This document shows, piece by piece, positions 1-11,604 of a stretch of 64,000 bases of DNA. A model generated the notes under the pieces. It saw only the letters and a list, made by a program, of their open reading frames with translations, made no database searches and was not told where the DNA came from. Both the position numbers and the translations under genes were made by a program. Source of the DNA: Stenogyne calaminthoides. Taxonomy: Eukaryota; Streptophyta; Magnoliopsida; Lamiales; Lamiaceae. Position 1 is the stretch's first letter, and each line of letters opens with the position of its first letter. Location of the stretch: NCBI GenBank assembly GCA_037126765.1, contig JBBCBC010000012.1:3472001-3536000 (forward strand). The letters are read 5' to 3'.

Positions 1-2232
1 GAGATATTGACTGAGATGTATGAAAAACCGTCTGCAGCGAACAAGGTTCATCTGATGTGGAGGTTATTCAACCTGAGGATGACGGAGGATACTGTGGTAG
101 CCAACCATCTCAACGAGTTCAATATGATCATAGCCCAATTGAGCTCGGTTGAGATTAATTTTGATGATGAGGTTCAAGCCCTTATTTTGTTGTCTTCTTT
201 ACCAGAAAGTTGGAGTGGGACGATAACGGCTGTTAGTGCTTCAGCAGGTAAAGTGAAACTGAAATTTGATGAGGTTAGGGATTTGGTCATGAGCGAAGAA
301 ATTCGCAGGAAAGAGTTGAGTGTGGCCACAGGATTTGCTTTGAGTGCGGGAAGCAGAGGCATATCTGAATCCAAGGGGAAGCCAAATCGGGGTAGATCGA
401 AGTCAAGGGGCAAAGATAAGCCCAAGAAGGATAAGAGTAAAGTTGAGTGTTATAAATGTCATGAACTTGATCATTACAAAAGTGAGTGCAAGGCACAAGG
501 GAATGAACCAAAGAAGAATGACAACTCAGCCAACGTTGTCACTGATGAGGACTCAGATGCATTGATTCTGAGTGTAAGCAGTCCATTGGAGTCGTGGGTG
601 TTAGATTCTGGAGCATTGTTTCATTCGTGCAGCAGTGCTGACGTAATGGAAAAGTACACTTCCGGGAACTTTGAGAAGGTTTATCTAGCTGATGATGAGC
701 CTCTGGAAATCAAAGGGAAGGGGAATGTTCGGATTAAGACACCAAATGGGACTGTGTTACAATTGAAAGATGTGAGACATATTCCTGGTTTGAAGAGGAA
801 TTTGATTTCAGTTGGGAAACTTGATGACGAGGGCTACAAGGTGACCTTTGGGTGTAACTCGTGGAAGATATCCAAAGGTATCATGGTAGCGGCTCATGGA
901 AATAAAGAGGGGACGTTGTATATGACAGGCAACACCCGGGATAACATTGCTCTTGCAAGTGAAAAAGGGAATGCAAATTCGTGGCATTGTCGTCTAGGCC
1001 ACATGAGTGAAAAGGGGATAAAAGTTATGTGCTCGAAGGGTAAACGTCCAGACCTCAAGACAGTTGACATTGGTTTGTGTGAGGACTGTGTATTCGGAAA
1101 ACAGAAAATGGTGAGTTTTTCAAAGGGAGGCAGGGCTTTGAAGAAGCAGAAGCTGGAGTTAGTTCACAGTGATTTGTGGGGTCCAGTACAAGTGACATCC
1201 CTTGGTGGAGCATCATATTACATGACTTTCATTGACGACTCTACGAGGAAGGTATGTGTTTATTTCTTGAAAAATAAGTCTGATGCCTTTAATGCTTTCA
1301 GGAAATGGAAGGCTCTTGTAGAAACTGAAACGGGTCTCAAGGTGAAGTGTTTGAGATCCGATAATGGTGGAGAGTATGAGCTTCGTGAGTTCAAAGGATT
1401 TTGTGAGGCGAATGGAATCAGAATGGAGAAAACCGTGAGAGGAACCCCACAGCAGAATGGCGTGGCAGAACGTATGAACAGGACCCTATGTGAATGTGCT
1501 AGAAGCATGAGATTGAAGTGTGGGCTGCCAAAGATGTTTTGGGCAGAGGCAGTTAACACAACAACTTACTTGATAAACAGAGGACCCTCAACTCCGTTGG
1601 ATGCAAAATCTGTTAAGTGTACGTTTGTTGGATATGGCGGTGATGAATTTGGCTATCGATTTTGGGCTGAGGAAAACCGAAAGGTGATTCGTAGTCGAGA
1701 TGTCATATTTAATGAACAGGTGATGTACAAAGACAGGTTGGGGAAATCCAAAGAAGGTGGTTCTGAGTCTCAGGTTGTGGAGTTAGACATTTCGAACTCG
1801 GGTGGGAGCAAAGGGGTTTTAGATGATCAGGTGATTGTTGAGGAAGAACCAAATACACCACAACCAACAATTCCGCTGCGGAGATCCACGAGGGATCGGA
1901 GATCTCCTAATAGGTATTCACCCTCCCTCCATTATTTATTGTTAACTGATGGTGGTGAACCTGAATGTTATGCAGAGGCAACACGTAGTGAACAGGTGGA
2001 CAAGTGGAAACTTGCAATGGATGATGATATGAATTCATTGATGACCAAGGGAACTTGGGAGCTTGTTGAGCTTCCTAAGGGCAATAAAACACTGCATAAC
2101 AAGTGGGTTTACAGAATAAAAGAGGAGGCTGATGGAAGCAAACGCTACAAGGCAAGATTGGTTGTGAAGGGGTTTCAGCAGAAACATGGTATTGACTATA
2201 CTGATGTTTTTACTCCAGTGGTGAAGCTAACT
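1..2232 (+). CDS. Element 1 (Tork/Tnt1-like Ty1/copia) gag-pol polyprotein, 5' part
   Basis: Open from base 7; the true start lies left of the window. In order: UBN2-type gag (about residues 1-110), a basic linker, a CCHC zinc knuckle (C148, C151, H156, C161), the aspartic protease motif DSG at D200, GAG-pre-integrase from W326, an integrase core with D389, D452 and E488 (spacing 62 and 35), and the start of reverse transcriptase ending in FTPVVKLT. Copia gene order PR-IN-RT is clear. Between 'LINRGPSTPLD' and 'AKSVKC' about 45 residues usual for the family are missing in frame. Coding stops at 2232, where an LTR is inserted in the RT; the open frame beyond is LTR sequence. The missing RT and RNase H are on the minus strand at 19116-20464. 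The Tork assignment rests on residue patterns of both pieces and the short 3' LTR. Confidence 0.92.
2228..2232. repeat. Target site duplication TAACT of insertion I (left copy)
   Basis: Reads TAACT immediately before the LTR start TGTTGGGATTATACTGG. Its partner is AGTTA at 20460-20464, the reverse complement, next to an LTR end. Removing the LTRs restores the RT frame (VKLT then TIRLV), so these were the two ends of one insertion. Confidence 0.85.
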
Positions 2233-3130
2233 TGTTGGGATTATACTGGAAAGTATGTTTTTTACTTTGTATAATCAAAACTGAATTTCGGACTTATTTA
2301 CTGAAATAAATTGTTTATCACTGATGCTTTAAATATTATCGAATGTTACATATATTTCTTTTGCATAATCATTAAATAATTCGTCGTGTTACATTGTAGT
2401 TAATTTAGTGATACCGGATCACGAAGATTAAATTAATAGATCCTTGTAACTAAAAAAGTACGCCATTCACGACCTAGATGGAAATGAACAACCCATCGTG
2501 AAAGGTTGAAGTGTAAGGCTCGGATTGGCTTGTCTTGACCAAGAGATTACACTAGTGCATGACCGATGCCTTCGAATAGGACCTCTGAGGAGGATAAATT
2601 CTTGAATCCCGAACAAGGAAGAATTAGACCTCGATGGTTCGTTATTTCTTAATCTTCGTTCCTTAAATAGGATCACGTGTGATTGGTAACTATTGCTTTG
2701 ACTTATCATGGGTAGAGAATCAACGAGATTCAATACTTTTTATCTTGGGCAATATTATTGGTCACATGTGATTGCTAAGATTTAATCTGAAGAATCGTGG
2801 TGCAAACGCTTTGTTCGATTTGCCCCCTTAGGAGGTTCATAAGCTTTATCATACCAAATCTTGCAAGTGGAATTAGTTTCCTAGGTATGGATAATAATGT
2901 TGAACCGTTCCTTGACCAAGGACAAAAAGATATTAATTAACGGAAAGCTTTTTTCAAAGGGCTTGAATTAATTAATGGGCTAGATAATCTTAAACACGGG
3001 AAATAATAATGAGGAGCCATATTGACCGTAATATGGGTTAAGATGGATAGTGCCATATTAATTATGTAGTGGGATTAATTAATATTTATGGGCTTGAATA
3101 ATATTGTGGCTCAATATTGATAATTCAAGG
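2233..3130 (+). mobile_element. Angela/BARE-like LTR, first half (5' LTR of insertion I)
   Basis: Begins TGTTGGGATTATACTGG and matches about the first 898 bp of the complete forward LTR at 17271-19115. It breaks off after CAAGG, where a reverse element begins. About 945 bp of LTR, the leader and the start of gag that should follow are missing; the element resumes in gag at 13448. Confidence 0.88.
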
Positions 3131-4971
3131 TGTTGGGGAATAAGTTGCACAGATCTATTCGGGGTGAATATTTAAATACAAATTTAATTCTTATAATTAT
3201 TACTAGCATGAATTAATCCTATATTAATTCAAATAATAATCCAACAACATATCATGCATATAATTAATTCACGTAAATCCTACGCATGCGGAATTCTACG
3301 AGTTTACGTGAACGTACCTCTTGGGATGGCAGTGATCTGGCTGATTAGACTAACCAAAAGAACTTCCCAAGTATTCCCTTAATCCTTGTTCGACTATCCG
3401 GTGGTAGGACACTTGTGAACAATTAACAAAAGGAAAATAAATTATGTTGCACCACCTTTGTGGATTTACTAATTTTTCCAGCACATGGAATTGTACTTGG
3501 GAATGAAAGAATCATCCCCTATTTATAGAGCACAAGTGGTCGAAAATTTCGTGATAAAACAATGTGGGAAAATCTTTTCTTGATCTCCAATAAATCTTGA
3601 ATATATCTCCTATATTCTTTTTCCCATAATTATAATATTCCACAAAAATCCCATCTACTCTATTTTATGGTAAATTTCGAAAATATAGGGTGCCAAGAAT
3701 CCAAGATTTGGATCTTCTTGAATTTATGAGATATTCTTGTATTTCAAGAAATACATATCTTCCATAATATCTTTTCAAGAAAATCAAGAAAATCTTTCTT
3801 GCCCCTTATTTTCAAATTTTCGAAAATCTCTTATGAATTAACCAAGTGGGAGATTTCTTGAATTTAATGAGATAATCTTGTATTCCAAGAATACATATCT
3901 TCATTCCATAACAAAATTCAAAGAAAATCTTTCTCCCAACTTATCCATAATTTTCGAACTTTTCTTGGAAAAATAAGCAACAATATTTATTTTATTTTAA
4001 TCATCTTTTCAGTTATTGGACTATATGTTGGGCTACTTAGGGGGCCTTTAGGAGAATTAAGATTGGACCTTCTAATGAACCTTGAATATCTAATATTGAG
4101 CCACAATATTATTCAAGCCCATAAATATTAATTAATCCCACTACATAATTAATTCTGCACTATCCATCTTAACCCATATTACAGTCAATATGGCTCCCGA
4201 TTATTATTTCCCGTGTTTAAGATTATCTAGCCCATTAATTAATTCAAGCCACTGAAATAGCTTTCCATTAATTAATATCTTTTGTCCTTGGTCAAGGAAC
4301 GGTTCAACATTATTATCCATACCGGAAACTAATTCCACTTGCAAGATTTGGTATGATAAAGCTTATGAACCTCCCAAGGGGGCAAATCGAACAAGCGTAC
4401 TTGCACACGATTCTTCGTATTAAATCTTAGCAATCACATGTGACTAATAAAATTGCCCAAGATAAAAAGTATTGAATCTCGCTGATTCGCTACCAATGAT
4501 AAGTCAAAGCAATAGTTACCAATCCCACGTGATCCTATTTAAGGGACGAAGATTAAGAAATAACTAACCACTGAGGTCTAATTCTTCCTTGTTCAGTTCT
4601 GAAGAATTTATCCTCCTGTAGGTCTTATTCAGTGCATCAGTCATGCACTAGTGTAATCTCTTGGTCAAGACAAGCCAATCTGAGCCTTACACTTCAACCT
4701 TTCACGATAGGTTGTTCATTTCCATCTAGGTCGTGAATGACGTACTTTTAGTTACAATGGACTGTTAATTTAATCTTCTGTTATCTGGTATCACTAAATT
4801 AACTACAATGTAACACGTACGACTAATTTTAATAGTTATGCAGTAAATATATGTAACATTCGATAATATTTAAAGCATCAGTGATAAACAATTTTTTTCA
4901 GTAAATAAGTCCGAAAATTCAGTTTTTGATTATACAAAGTAAAAAGCATACTTTCCAGTATAATCCCAACA
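3131..4971 (-). repeat. 3' LTR of the reverse Angela-like element
   Basis: On the plus strand it starts TGTTGGGGAATAAG and ends TATAATCCCAACA, the complement of LTR ends TGTTGGGATTATA...ATTCCCCAACA. It is followed by the polypurine-tract complement ATCTCCCACTT. Confidence 0.9.
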
Positions 4972-5661
4972 ATCTCCCACTTATACTCAAAGTCTGCTTT
5001 TAAGTATACTACAACATGTCTCGTGTAGTCTGTGACATCTAATGTCACCTACACGAACCTAATAATTTCTCCCACTTATACTCAAAGCAGATTGACAACG
5101 GTCTTGACACCCATTCCTTCCACATGTGTCTCGAATGTATTCAGAGGCAGACCGTTTGTGAATGGATTAGCTAGGTTGTCTTTCGACGCGATCTATGCCA
5201 CCTCTATATCTCCTCTCTTAACGATTTCTCGTATAAGATGTCTTTCCTTCAGTGTGTTTGTTTGACTAGTGGACTCTTGGTTCCCTTGAGTTTGCAACTG
5301 CCCCAAGCAAATATTGCTAGACAAATTCGGAACTCCATCCAAGTCCACTAAGAAGGTCTAGAGCCAAATCGTTTCTTTTCATCGCTTCACAAGCAAAGTT
5401 ATACTTACCCGACTTTCATGGTTGAGTCGGTGATGCATTTACGCTTCACACTCGTCCATTTGATGGCTACACTTCCCAAATGGAAACACACTAATCGAGG
5501 CAGAGATAGTTTAAGAATTTAAGTCCGATTAGAAATCCGAGTCCGTAGTAGTCGATGGGATCGGGGATTGGATATCGATCGATAAACCAACATTCTATCT
5601 CGAGTTCTTTTTCGGATACTTGAGGAATGTTTTTTAATCGCCGTCAATGCTCTTTCCCGGG
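4972..5661 (-). pseudogene. RNase H and 3' end of pol, reverse Angela-like element, decayed
   Basis: On the minus strand this matches the RNase H regions at 16260-17160 and 38560-39250, including the segment before the polypurine tract, but no long reading frame survives. It abuts the 3' LTR on the left and RT on the right. Confidence 0.7.
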
Positions 5662-6289
5662 TTACTTTGATATCTTGCCACCATGCCTACTGCAAGCGGA
5701 TATCCGGTCTCGATACAACATTGCATACATAAGGCTTCCGGCGACCAAAGCATAAGGAATGTCTTTCATGTCATCTATCTCCTTTTGCGTCTTAGGGGAC
5801 ATTTTCTTGGATAGATGGATTCCATGCCTGAAAGGTACGAAGCCTTTCTTGGAATCTTGCATGCTAAAGTGTTTCAAGATAGTATCTATGTATGAAGCTT
5901 GCGATAACCCGATCATCCTTTTCTTGCGATCTCGAGTGATCTTGATCCCAAGGATGTGTCCGACTTCCCCTAAGTCTTTCATATCAAACTGTTTTGAAAG
6001 CCATGCCCTTACGTCTGATAACACCTTCACATCATTCCCGATGATCAGAATGTCATCTACGTATAGTACTAAGAATACCAATGCGCCCGGCACTTTTTAT
6101 ACACACAACTTTCAAACTCATTTTGATCGAACCCATAAGACTTTATAACATGGTCAAAACATTGGTTCCAAGCTCTGGATGCCTGTTTGAGTCCGTAAAT
6201 GGACTTCTTGAGCTTACAAACTAGGTGTTCTTGGCCTGTTTCAATGAAGCCTTGGGGTTGTTGCATATAGATCTCTTCATCAAGACTTT
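5662..6289 (-). pseudogene. Reverse transcriptase C-terminal part, reverse Angela-like element
   Basis: Minus-strand frames 5662-6093 and 6069-6266 encode RT: the YGLKQASRAWNQCFD segment, the catalytic motif LYVDD, and KDLGEVGHILGIKI. A frameshift near 6090 separates the two pieces. Unlike the copies at 16247 and 39580, the codon after 'WLSK' is CAG (glutamine), not TAG. The solo LTR at 6290 separates this from the N-terminal RT at 7539. Confidence 0.85.
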
Positions 6290-7538
6290 TGTTGGGAGAT
6301 GAATTTAATAAAAGATTATATGATTTTGATTAGATCCCAAAACCTCTAAAGTATGACATGTTCAGGATAATCTTGATAGATGAATCAGGATTCAGTTTTA
6401 GAGTGTTCAGGATATTATCTGCACCGTGTATAGTCGGCAGATATAGAACATGTTAGTTTTTCTGAAGACTCAAGAAGAAATCGAGATCTTGAAGAGACTC
6501 GAGAAGATACAGAGAACACAAGACTCGAGAGAAACCGAAGGCTCGAGAAAAATCAAGGCTCGAGAAAATCAAGACTCGAGAAATATCAAGGCACATTTTT
6601 ATCAAGACTCAAGAACATACCGAATGCTTTCAAGATATCCCGAATGTTCCGAGGCACCAAGGTTTGAGGAATATAGCCGCTGGAATCCAAATGACGTGGA
6701 CCAACGAGAGGAAGACAACCAACCAGAAAAGTCGCGGAACTTCTTAAAAGAATAGTATGGATTTGAATGTGATTCTCTCCAACGGTAACATTCAAATCCA
6801 CACTATAAATACAAGTTCTTCCTTCATTATCGGTGTGGAAGTGTGAAAAAGATAGCAACAATGCTACCGAGCCAAAAAAGTGTTATAGCCAAAGCATTCC
6901 CACCCTAGAACACAAGCCTATAGATATACAAATATATTCAAAGAGTGTTCTAGAACCCAATCTAAGCAACCCACGATGTATCATAAGCTTAGAGAGATTT
7001 TCCCAACCTTAGCATTGAGGCTAAACCATTGTAAGGGAAAATCTCACCATAGTTGGAGACAACACCAAAACCCAAACCCAGTGGTGAAGTGAGGTAGTTG
7101 TTAGGCAAACCCGAGTGAGGGGTGATAAGTCCCGATGGAGTGTGAACTCGTTAAACATCTCAGAAGCGATCCCGTGGAGGGTGATAAGTCCCGAGGTGAA
7201 CCCGAGAGAGGGTTATAAGTCCAGTTCGAGTGTGAGCTCGGTAAATATCTATTGGCAATCCCGTGGAGGGTGATAAGTCCCGTTTAAAGGAATTTCCCTA
7301 GAGAGGGAGAGTGGATGTAGGACTGGTTGTCCGAACCACTATATATTGCTGTGTTGTTTACTGCTTTATGTTTATACTTGTCATACGCATTCGTTTATAA
7401 GCAAAGCACACACATGAGCTCAAAAGTTTCGAAAAATTGGAGCACTCTGCCCTCATCCCCGCTTTTTATGCAATCAAAAAGAAAACGCCTTGCTTCCGAC
7501 GCTAAAAAATAGGTTTTCCCACCGGGACCAACAACTTT
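6285..7538 (+). mobile_element. Solo LTR of a Sirevirus-like family with perfect 5-bp target duplication
   Basis: The LTR is 6290-7533 (1,244 bp), starting TGTTGGGAGATG and ending CCGGGACCAACA. ACTTT flanks it at 6285-6289 and 7534-7538, and removing it restores the RT frame of the host element. There is no primer site, polypurine tract or coding region, so it is a product of LTR-LTR recombination. It shares the block at 7311-7343 (TTGTCCGAACCACTATA) and the GATAAGTCCCG repeats with the LTRs at 53505-56716, which places it in that family. Confidence 0.92.
7114..7290 (+). repeat. Degenerate tandem repeats inside the solo LTR
   Basis: Several imperfect repeats of a unit containing GTGGAGGGTGATAAGTCCCG and 'GAGTGTGARCTCG'. 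The same unit occurs in complement as 78-bp repeats in the LTRs at 53712-53889. Confidence 0.75.
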
Positions 7539-9024
7539 CGTTAAGGAAAGTTGTCTTGACATCCATTTGCCAGATTTCAAAGTCGAAATGCGCAGCAATC
7601 GATAAGAGAATAGGGATAGACTTAAGCATGGCTACGGGCGAAAAAGTTTCCTCATAATCGATCCCTTCTTTATGAGTATAACCTTTCGCCACTAGTCTTG
7701 CTTTGAAGGTTTCCACCCTCCCGTCCGGTCCTCTTTTTCTCTTATATACCCACTTGCATCCAATGGGTTTGACCCCATTAAGTGGTTCGACTAGCTCCCA
7801 CACTCTGTTATGAAACATAGAACCCATTTCGGCTTTCATTGCTATTTGCCAAGAATCTGCATCCTTGTCTTGGAGTGCCTCGTCATATGTCCATGGGTCT
7901 GATTCGTCTTGTCTGGGAATCAAGTCCGAGGACTCTCCTATTCCCATGAATCTCTCGGGCTGTCTAACAACCCTCCCACTGCGACGAGGCTCCGGTTGTG
8001 AAAGTGTGTCATTTGGTATATCATCTAGTACAGTTGGCATTGAGGTTTGCCCTCTAAGCTCATTTAAGGTAATCTCACTTCTGGGTTTTATTTGGTTCAT
8101 ATAGTCTTCTTCCAAAAATCTAAAGTGGGTGTTTATGACCACCTTTTGATCTTCGAGACCATAGAACATACACTCTTTTGTTCCCTCGGGGTATCCTACA
8201 AACAACCTTAATTCTGATCGAGAATCCAATTTACCGGCTTCCTTGTCCAACACGTAAGCCGGACACCCCCAAATTCTCATGTGTCTCATACTAGGCTTGT
8301 GCCCGGTCCACAATTCTTTGGGAGTTTTGGGAACCGATTTGGATGGCACCAAATTCAGAATGTAAGCTGTTGTTTCCAAGGCATAACCCCAGAACGACTT
8401 GGGAAGATCCGCATAACTCATCATAGATCTAACCATTTCCAAAAGAGTTCTGTTTCTTTGCTCTGCAACCCCGTTTTGTTGAGGGGTTCCGGGTGCAGTG
8501 GGCTGGGATGCAATCCCTTCATCAGATAAGTAGTTCAAAAACTCATCGCTGAGGTATTCGCCTCCACGATCAGATCGTAGAGACTTGATACGTTTTTCCC
8601 TATGATTCTCTGCTTGAGCCTTAACTTCTTTGAATTTCTCAAAGGTCTCACATTTATGCTTCATAAGGAAAATATAACCGTACCTTGAGTAATCATCAAT
8701 AAAAGTGACAAAATACTCATAACCTCCTCTTGCTTTGGTTGACATTGGACCACATACATCTGTGTGAACGATCTCTAACACTTCTTTGGCCCCATTCCCC
8801 TTGGCTCCAAATGCCCTCTTGGTCATTTTACCCTCCAAACATGATTCACAGGTTGGAATTGGTTCAACTTGGAGAAACTCCAGTGAACCCTCTTTCACCA
8901 ACCTTTGGATCCTCTTTGGATTTATATGACCCAGTCTTAGATGCCAAAGAAGTATCTCGTCCACATTTTCTTTTGTCGGAAATAATTGATGTGTTATAGG
9001 ATGCATTTCGTGAGTGGTGTGCAC
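7539..9024 (-). CDS. Integrase plus N-terminal RT, reverse Angela-like element
   Basis: A long open frame starting at 9024; about 495 codons belong to the element, the rest runs into the solo LTR. It has the HHCC zinc finger (H28, H33, C59, C62), the catalytic core D89, D152, E188 (spacing 62 and 35), the LFVGYPEGTK motif after the core, and N-terminal RT up to QMDVKTTFLN. The role is insertion of element cDNA into chromosomes. The reading frame is intact across the integrase, but the whole element cannot be functional because RT is interrupted and gag and RNase H are broken. Confidence 0.9.
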
Positions 9025-10057
9025 AGTTAATTGTATAGAGATTTTCCATCAATGTCCCGTAACAGATACACTCATCATTTCAAGAAATGATGTCATTCTT
9101 ATTAGAAGAAACTTAGTGTCCTTTAATCGAATTTTAGAAACTGAAAGTGAATTCTTTCTAAAACTGGGAACATAAAGATAATCTCAAAAAAACTTTATCT
9201 TCAAAAGATAGGTGCACTTCTCCCACTGCTTCAGCTGCCACTCTCGTAGCATCGTCCAGTGTGATGAGGATCTCACTCCCACTAAGTTGTCGGGTCCGTT
9301 TGAACCCGTGAAGCCAACATGATTAGTGGATCTCGTATCAACCACCCACGAATGAGAAGTATACGCCGCTAAACAAGTTTCAACAACTAGTGCGTGAGAA
9401 TTACCTTTCTGTCCGTCCCTTTTGGGGTTGGAACAGGCAAAACCTCCATTGTCCTCTCTCACCGCAGCTTAAGCACTTCCTCTTTGGATTTTCCTTGACA
9501 TCACAAGCATTCCTCATCTTACCATTGCCCTTGGCAACAGTTGAGTTTTATTGCTTATGGCTTTTGGTCCTCTTCTTTATCTTGCCTTCCCTTGGCCTAG
9601 AAGATGAAGACGGACCACTTGCCGTCAAAGCTTGAGTTTGGTGCCTTATCAACATTTCTGCCGAGACCAAAAGCTTGCAACAAATTAGCTAGCGAGGCCA
9701 AAATGCTCAAAAACTTTTTGGGCAGAGAGTGAAGTACCAAATTTATCTGAGTCTCCAGATCAAAATCTGCACTCAGAATCTCAAGTTTGTTCAGATGGGC
9801 CATCTATTTTGAGGACTTAATCCCTTACGGGTTTGCCCTCCACCATTTTCAGCGACGACATCTCTCGCAAGGTGATCTGACGAGTCCCGCATGTTTTGAC
9901 TCGTCAGTTGGCTCATCTGATTTTTGTGTGTCAAAAATCCATTTGTGCTTTTGTGCAGTTAGGAAAATTATAATTTTCCAATCAATATAGTTTCCATATG
10001 TATTGACTTTAAGTATAATAACAGTGGATTAAAAGGTAACGACATGCTGAACTGAAA
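9025..10057 (-). pseudogene. gag and protease region, reverse Angela-like element
   Basis: Minus-strand pieces match gag and protease of the copies at 13448-14071 and 41596-42660. Visible parts are the gag start region (about 10020-10057), a YIDWK...FLTAQKHKWIFD segment, a linker, a CCHC-like region near 9440-9470 and the protease motif. The motif reads WVVDTRSTNH, so the glycine after the catalytic D-T is arginine. Several frameshifts break the frame. Confidence 0.75.
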
Positions 10058-11604
10058 TAAATAACTATATGCATAAGCACAAGTATATCACAAGATTTGA
10101 TCACATGCATCATATTTAAAATCTCAAAAAAAATATGAACATGCATCAGCCAACATCTCAAAATATTTTAAATAAGCCACGTGGGGTGGGTCATTATTTA
10201 AACACATTCAAGCAGGTTACAAACAAGAACAGTTACAAACCTTTAATATCCAGATTAATAGTTGGCTCCCACTTGACCAATATAAAATTGACAGGGACTT
10301 CGGGGAAGTATATGCATATCAATTTTATACCTAAGTAATAACCATGATTAAATACAGGATTATTATTTCGATTTGAACGAGCCTCGATGGGAGGGTCATC
10401 ATCGCCACTAGTAATAAACCACGATCATCTGTTTGGAATTCATTCATGTGAAAGTTATCTTTTGACCGTCCCGTTGGGGGAATTTCTCCAAAAGAATTCA
10501 CAAATAAATAAATCATGGAGGTCAAAATTAATTCAATTTTATTATCCGGAATAAAATTGTCAATTAATTATTTAAACATACATAGTAATTTTGAAGGTGA
10601 GATTTCTCATTGGGCAATTCTCATGCAAACACATTTAAACAAATCAAATAAAGCATAAGATAGCACAAAATAAATCAAGCAAAACAGAAAAATAAACATA
10701 TTGGGCACAAATTATCCAATTGTCATGGTTATTTTTCTTGGCTTGATCTTGAAGAAAAATCGTCTTGAATTTCTCCCTTTCGTCGTCTCGAAAAAATACT
10801 CCGTCTCTCGAAATGCCACGCCAAAGTATTTCGCGGCCGGGATTACTGCCCTTGTCCGCCGGCCAACTTAGCGAGTTCGGCCTCGGCGGCCTTCGGCAAA
10901 AGCGTCGCCGCCAGCGCCTCGGCTTGCGCCTCGGCCCAGTCCGTGAGACCTCGGCGATCTTGGCATGTCTTATCTTTATCTCGGCGCCGCCTTCTTGTCC
11001 CTCGCCAACCCTGCCTTACTGCAACCTTTACGTCCCGATCGCCCGTCGTCCGCCAGCAGCATCCGCCTCCGTCCGCCTAGCCGCTCGCGCCGCGATACGC
11101 ATGTGCCTAACGCCACGCCCGTGGCGGCGAATCTGATCTCGCTCATATTCGTCCTTCGCCTCGCCCGGTGTGCGTAGGCATGCTGGCAGCGTCGAAGTCG
11201 CGCACATGCCTCCTTGGCACGTTTAAGTCAGGCGACGACACCGCCCTCGCCCGGTTCTGGATTTTGTCCTTTAATTCTTCGTCTCCATCCTCGTTTTTTG
11301 ATCCGGTTACAATTTATTTACAAAAAATAAATAAACCTAGATCTAGACTAGTCTATTACATTGATCAAATCAAACAAATCCTAATCTACTCATGGATTTT
11401 CTCACGAGGCAAAACGAATCCGAACGAATCGAATTAAAAAACACAATTTATATGCATGCATAAATAAACACATTAAATTCCATGACAATTGGATACCTGC
11501 AAAACAGATCTAGCAATTCTACTATCCAATTTCAAATTTAATGTCAACGAATTAAATTACAATTTAAAAAATTCAGAGCCCGAAACCGTGGCTCTGATAC
11601 CAGT
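10058..11604 (-). other. 5' leader of the reverse Angela-like element, with GC-rich segment
   Basis: Non-coding stretch between the primer binding site and gag, matching the leader at 42670-44139. About 10800-11260 is strongly GC-rich while the flanks are AT-rich. The apparent ORFs here look like by-products of base composition. Confidence 0.7.
11591..11602 (-). promoter_or_regulatory. Primer binding site (tRNA-iMet type)
   Basis: The minus strand reads TGGTATCAGAGC two bases after the LTR end ATTCCCCAACA, the standard complement to initiator methionine tRNA used by copia elements. The same site is at 44126-44137. Confidence 0.9.

Noticed and set aside
287..511. Minus-strand ORF opposite the element 1 gag
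   Set aside because: Lies fully against the gag coding strand and has no domain; a shadow frame. The same holds for 1260-1559 and similar frames opposite integrases at 8281-8529, 14952-15200 and 40211-40450.
10765..11177. Overlapping plus-strand ORFs in the GC-rich leader
   Set aside because: Not conserved in the second leader (43284-43863), no domain; an effect of GC content lowering stop frequency.
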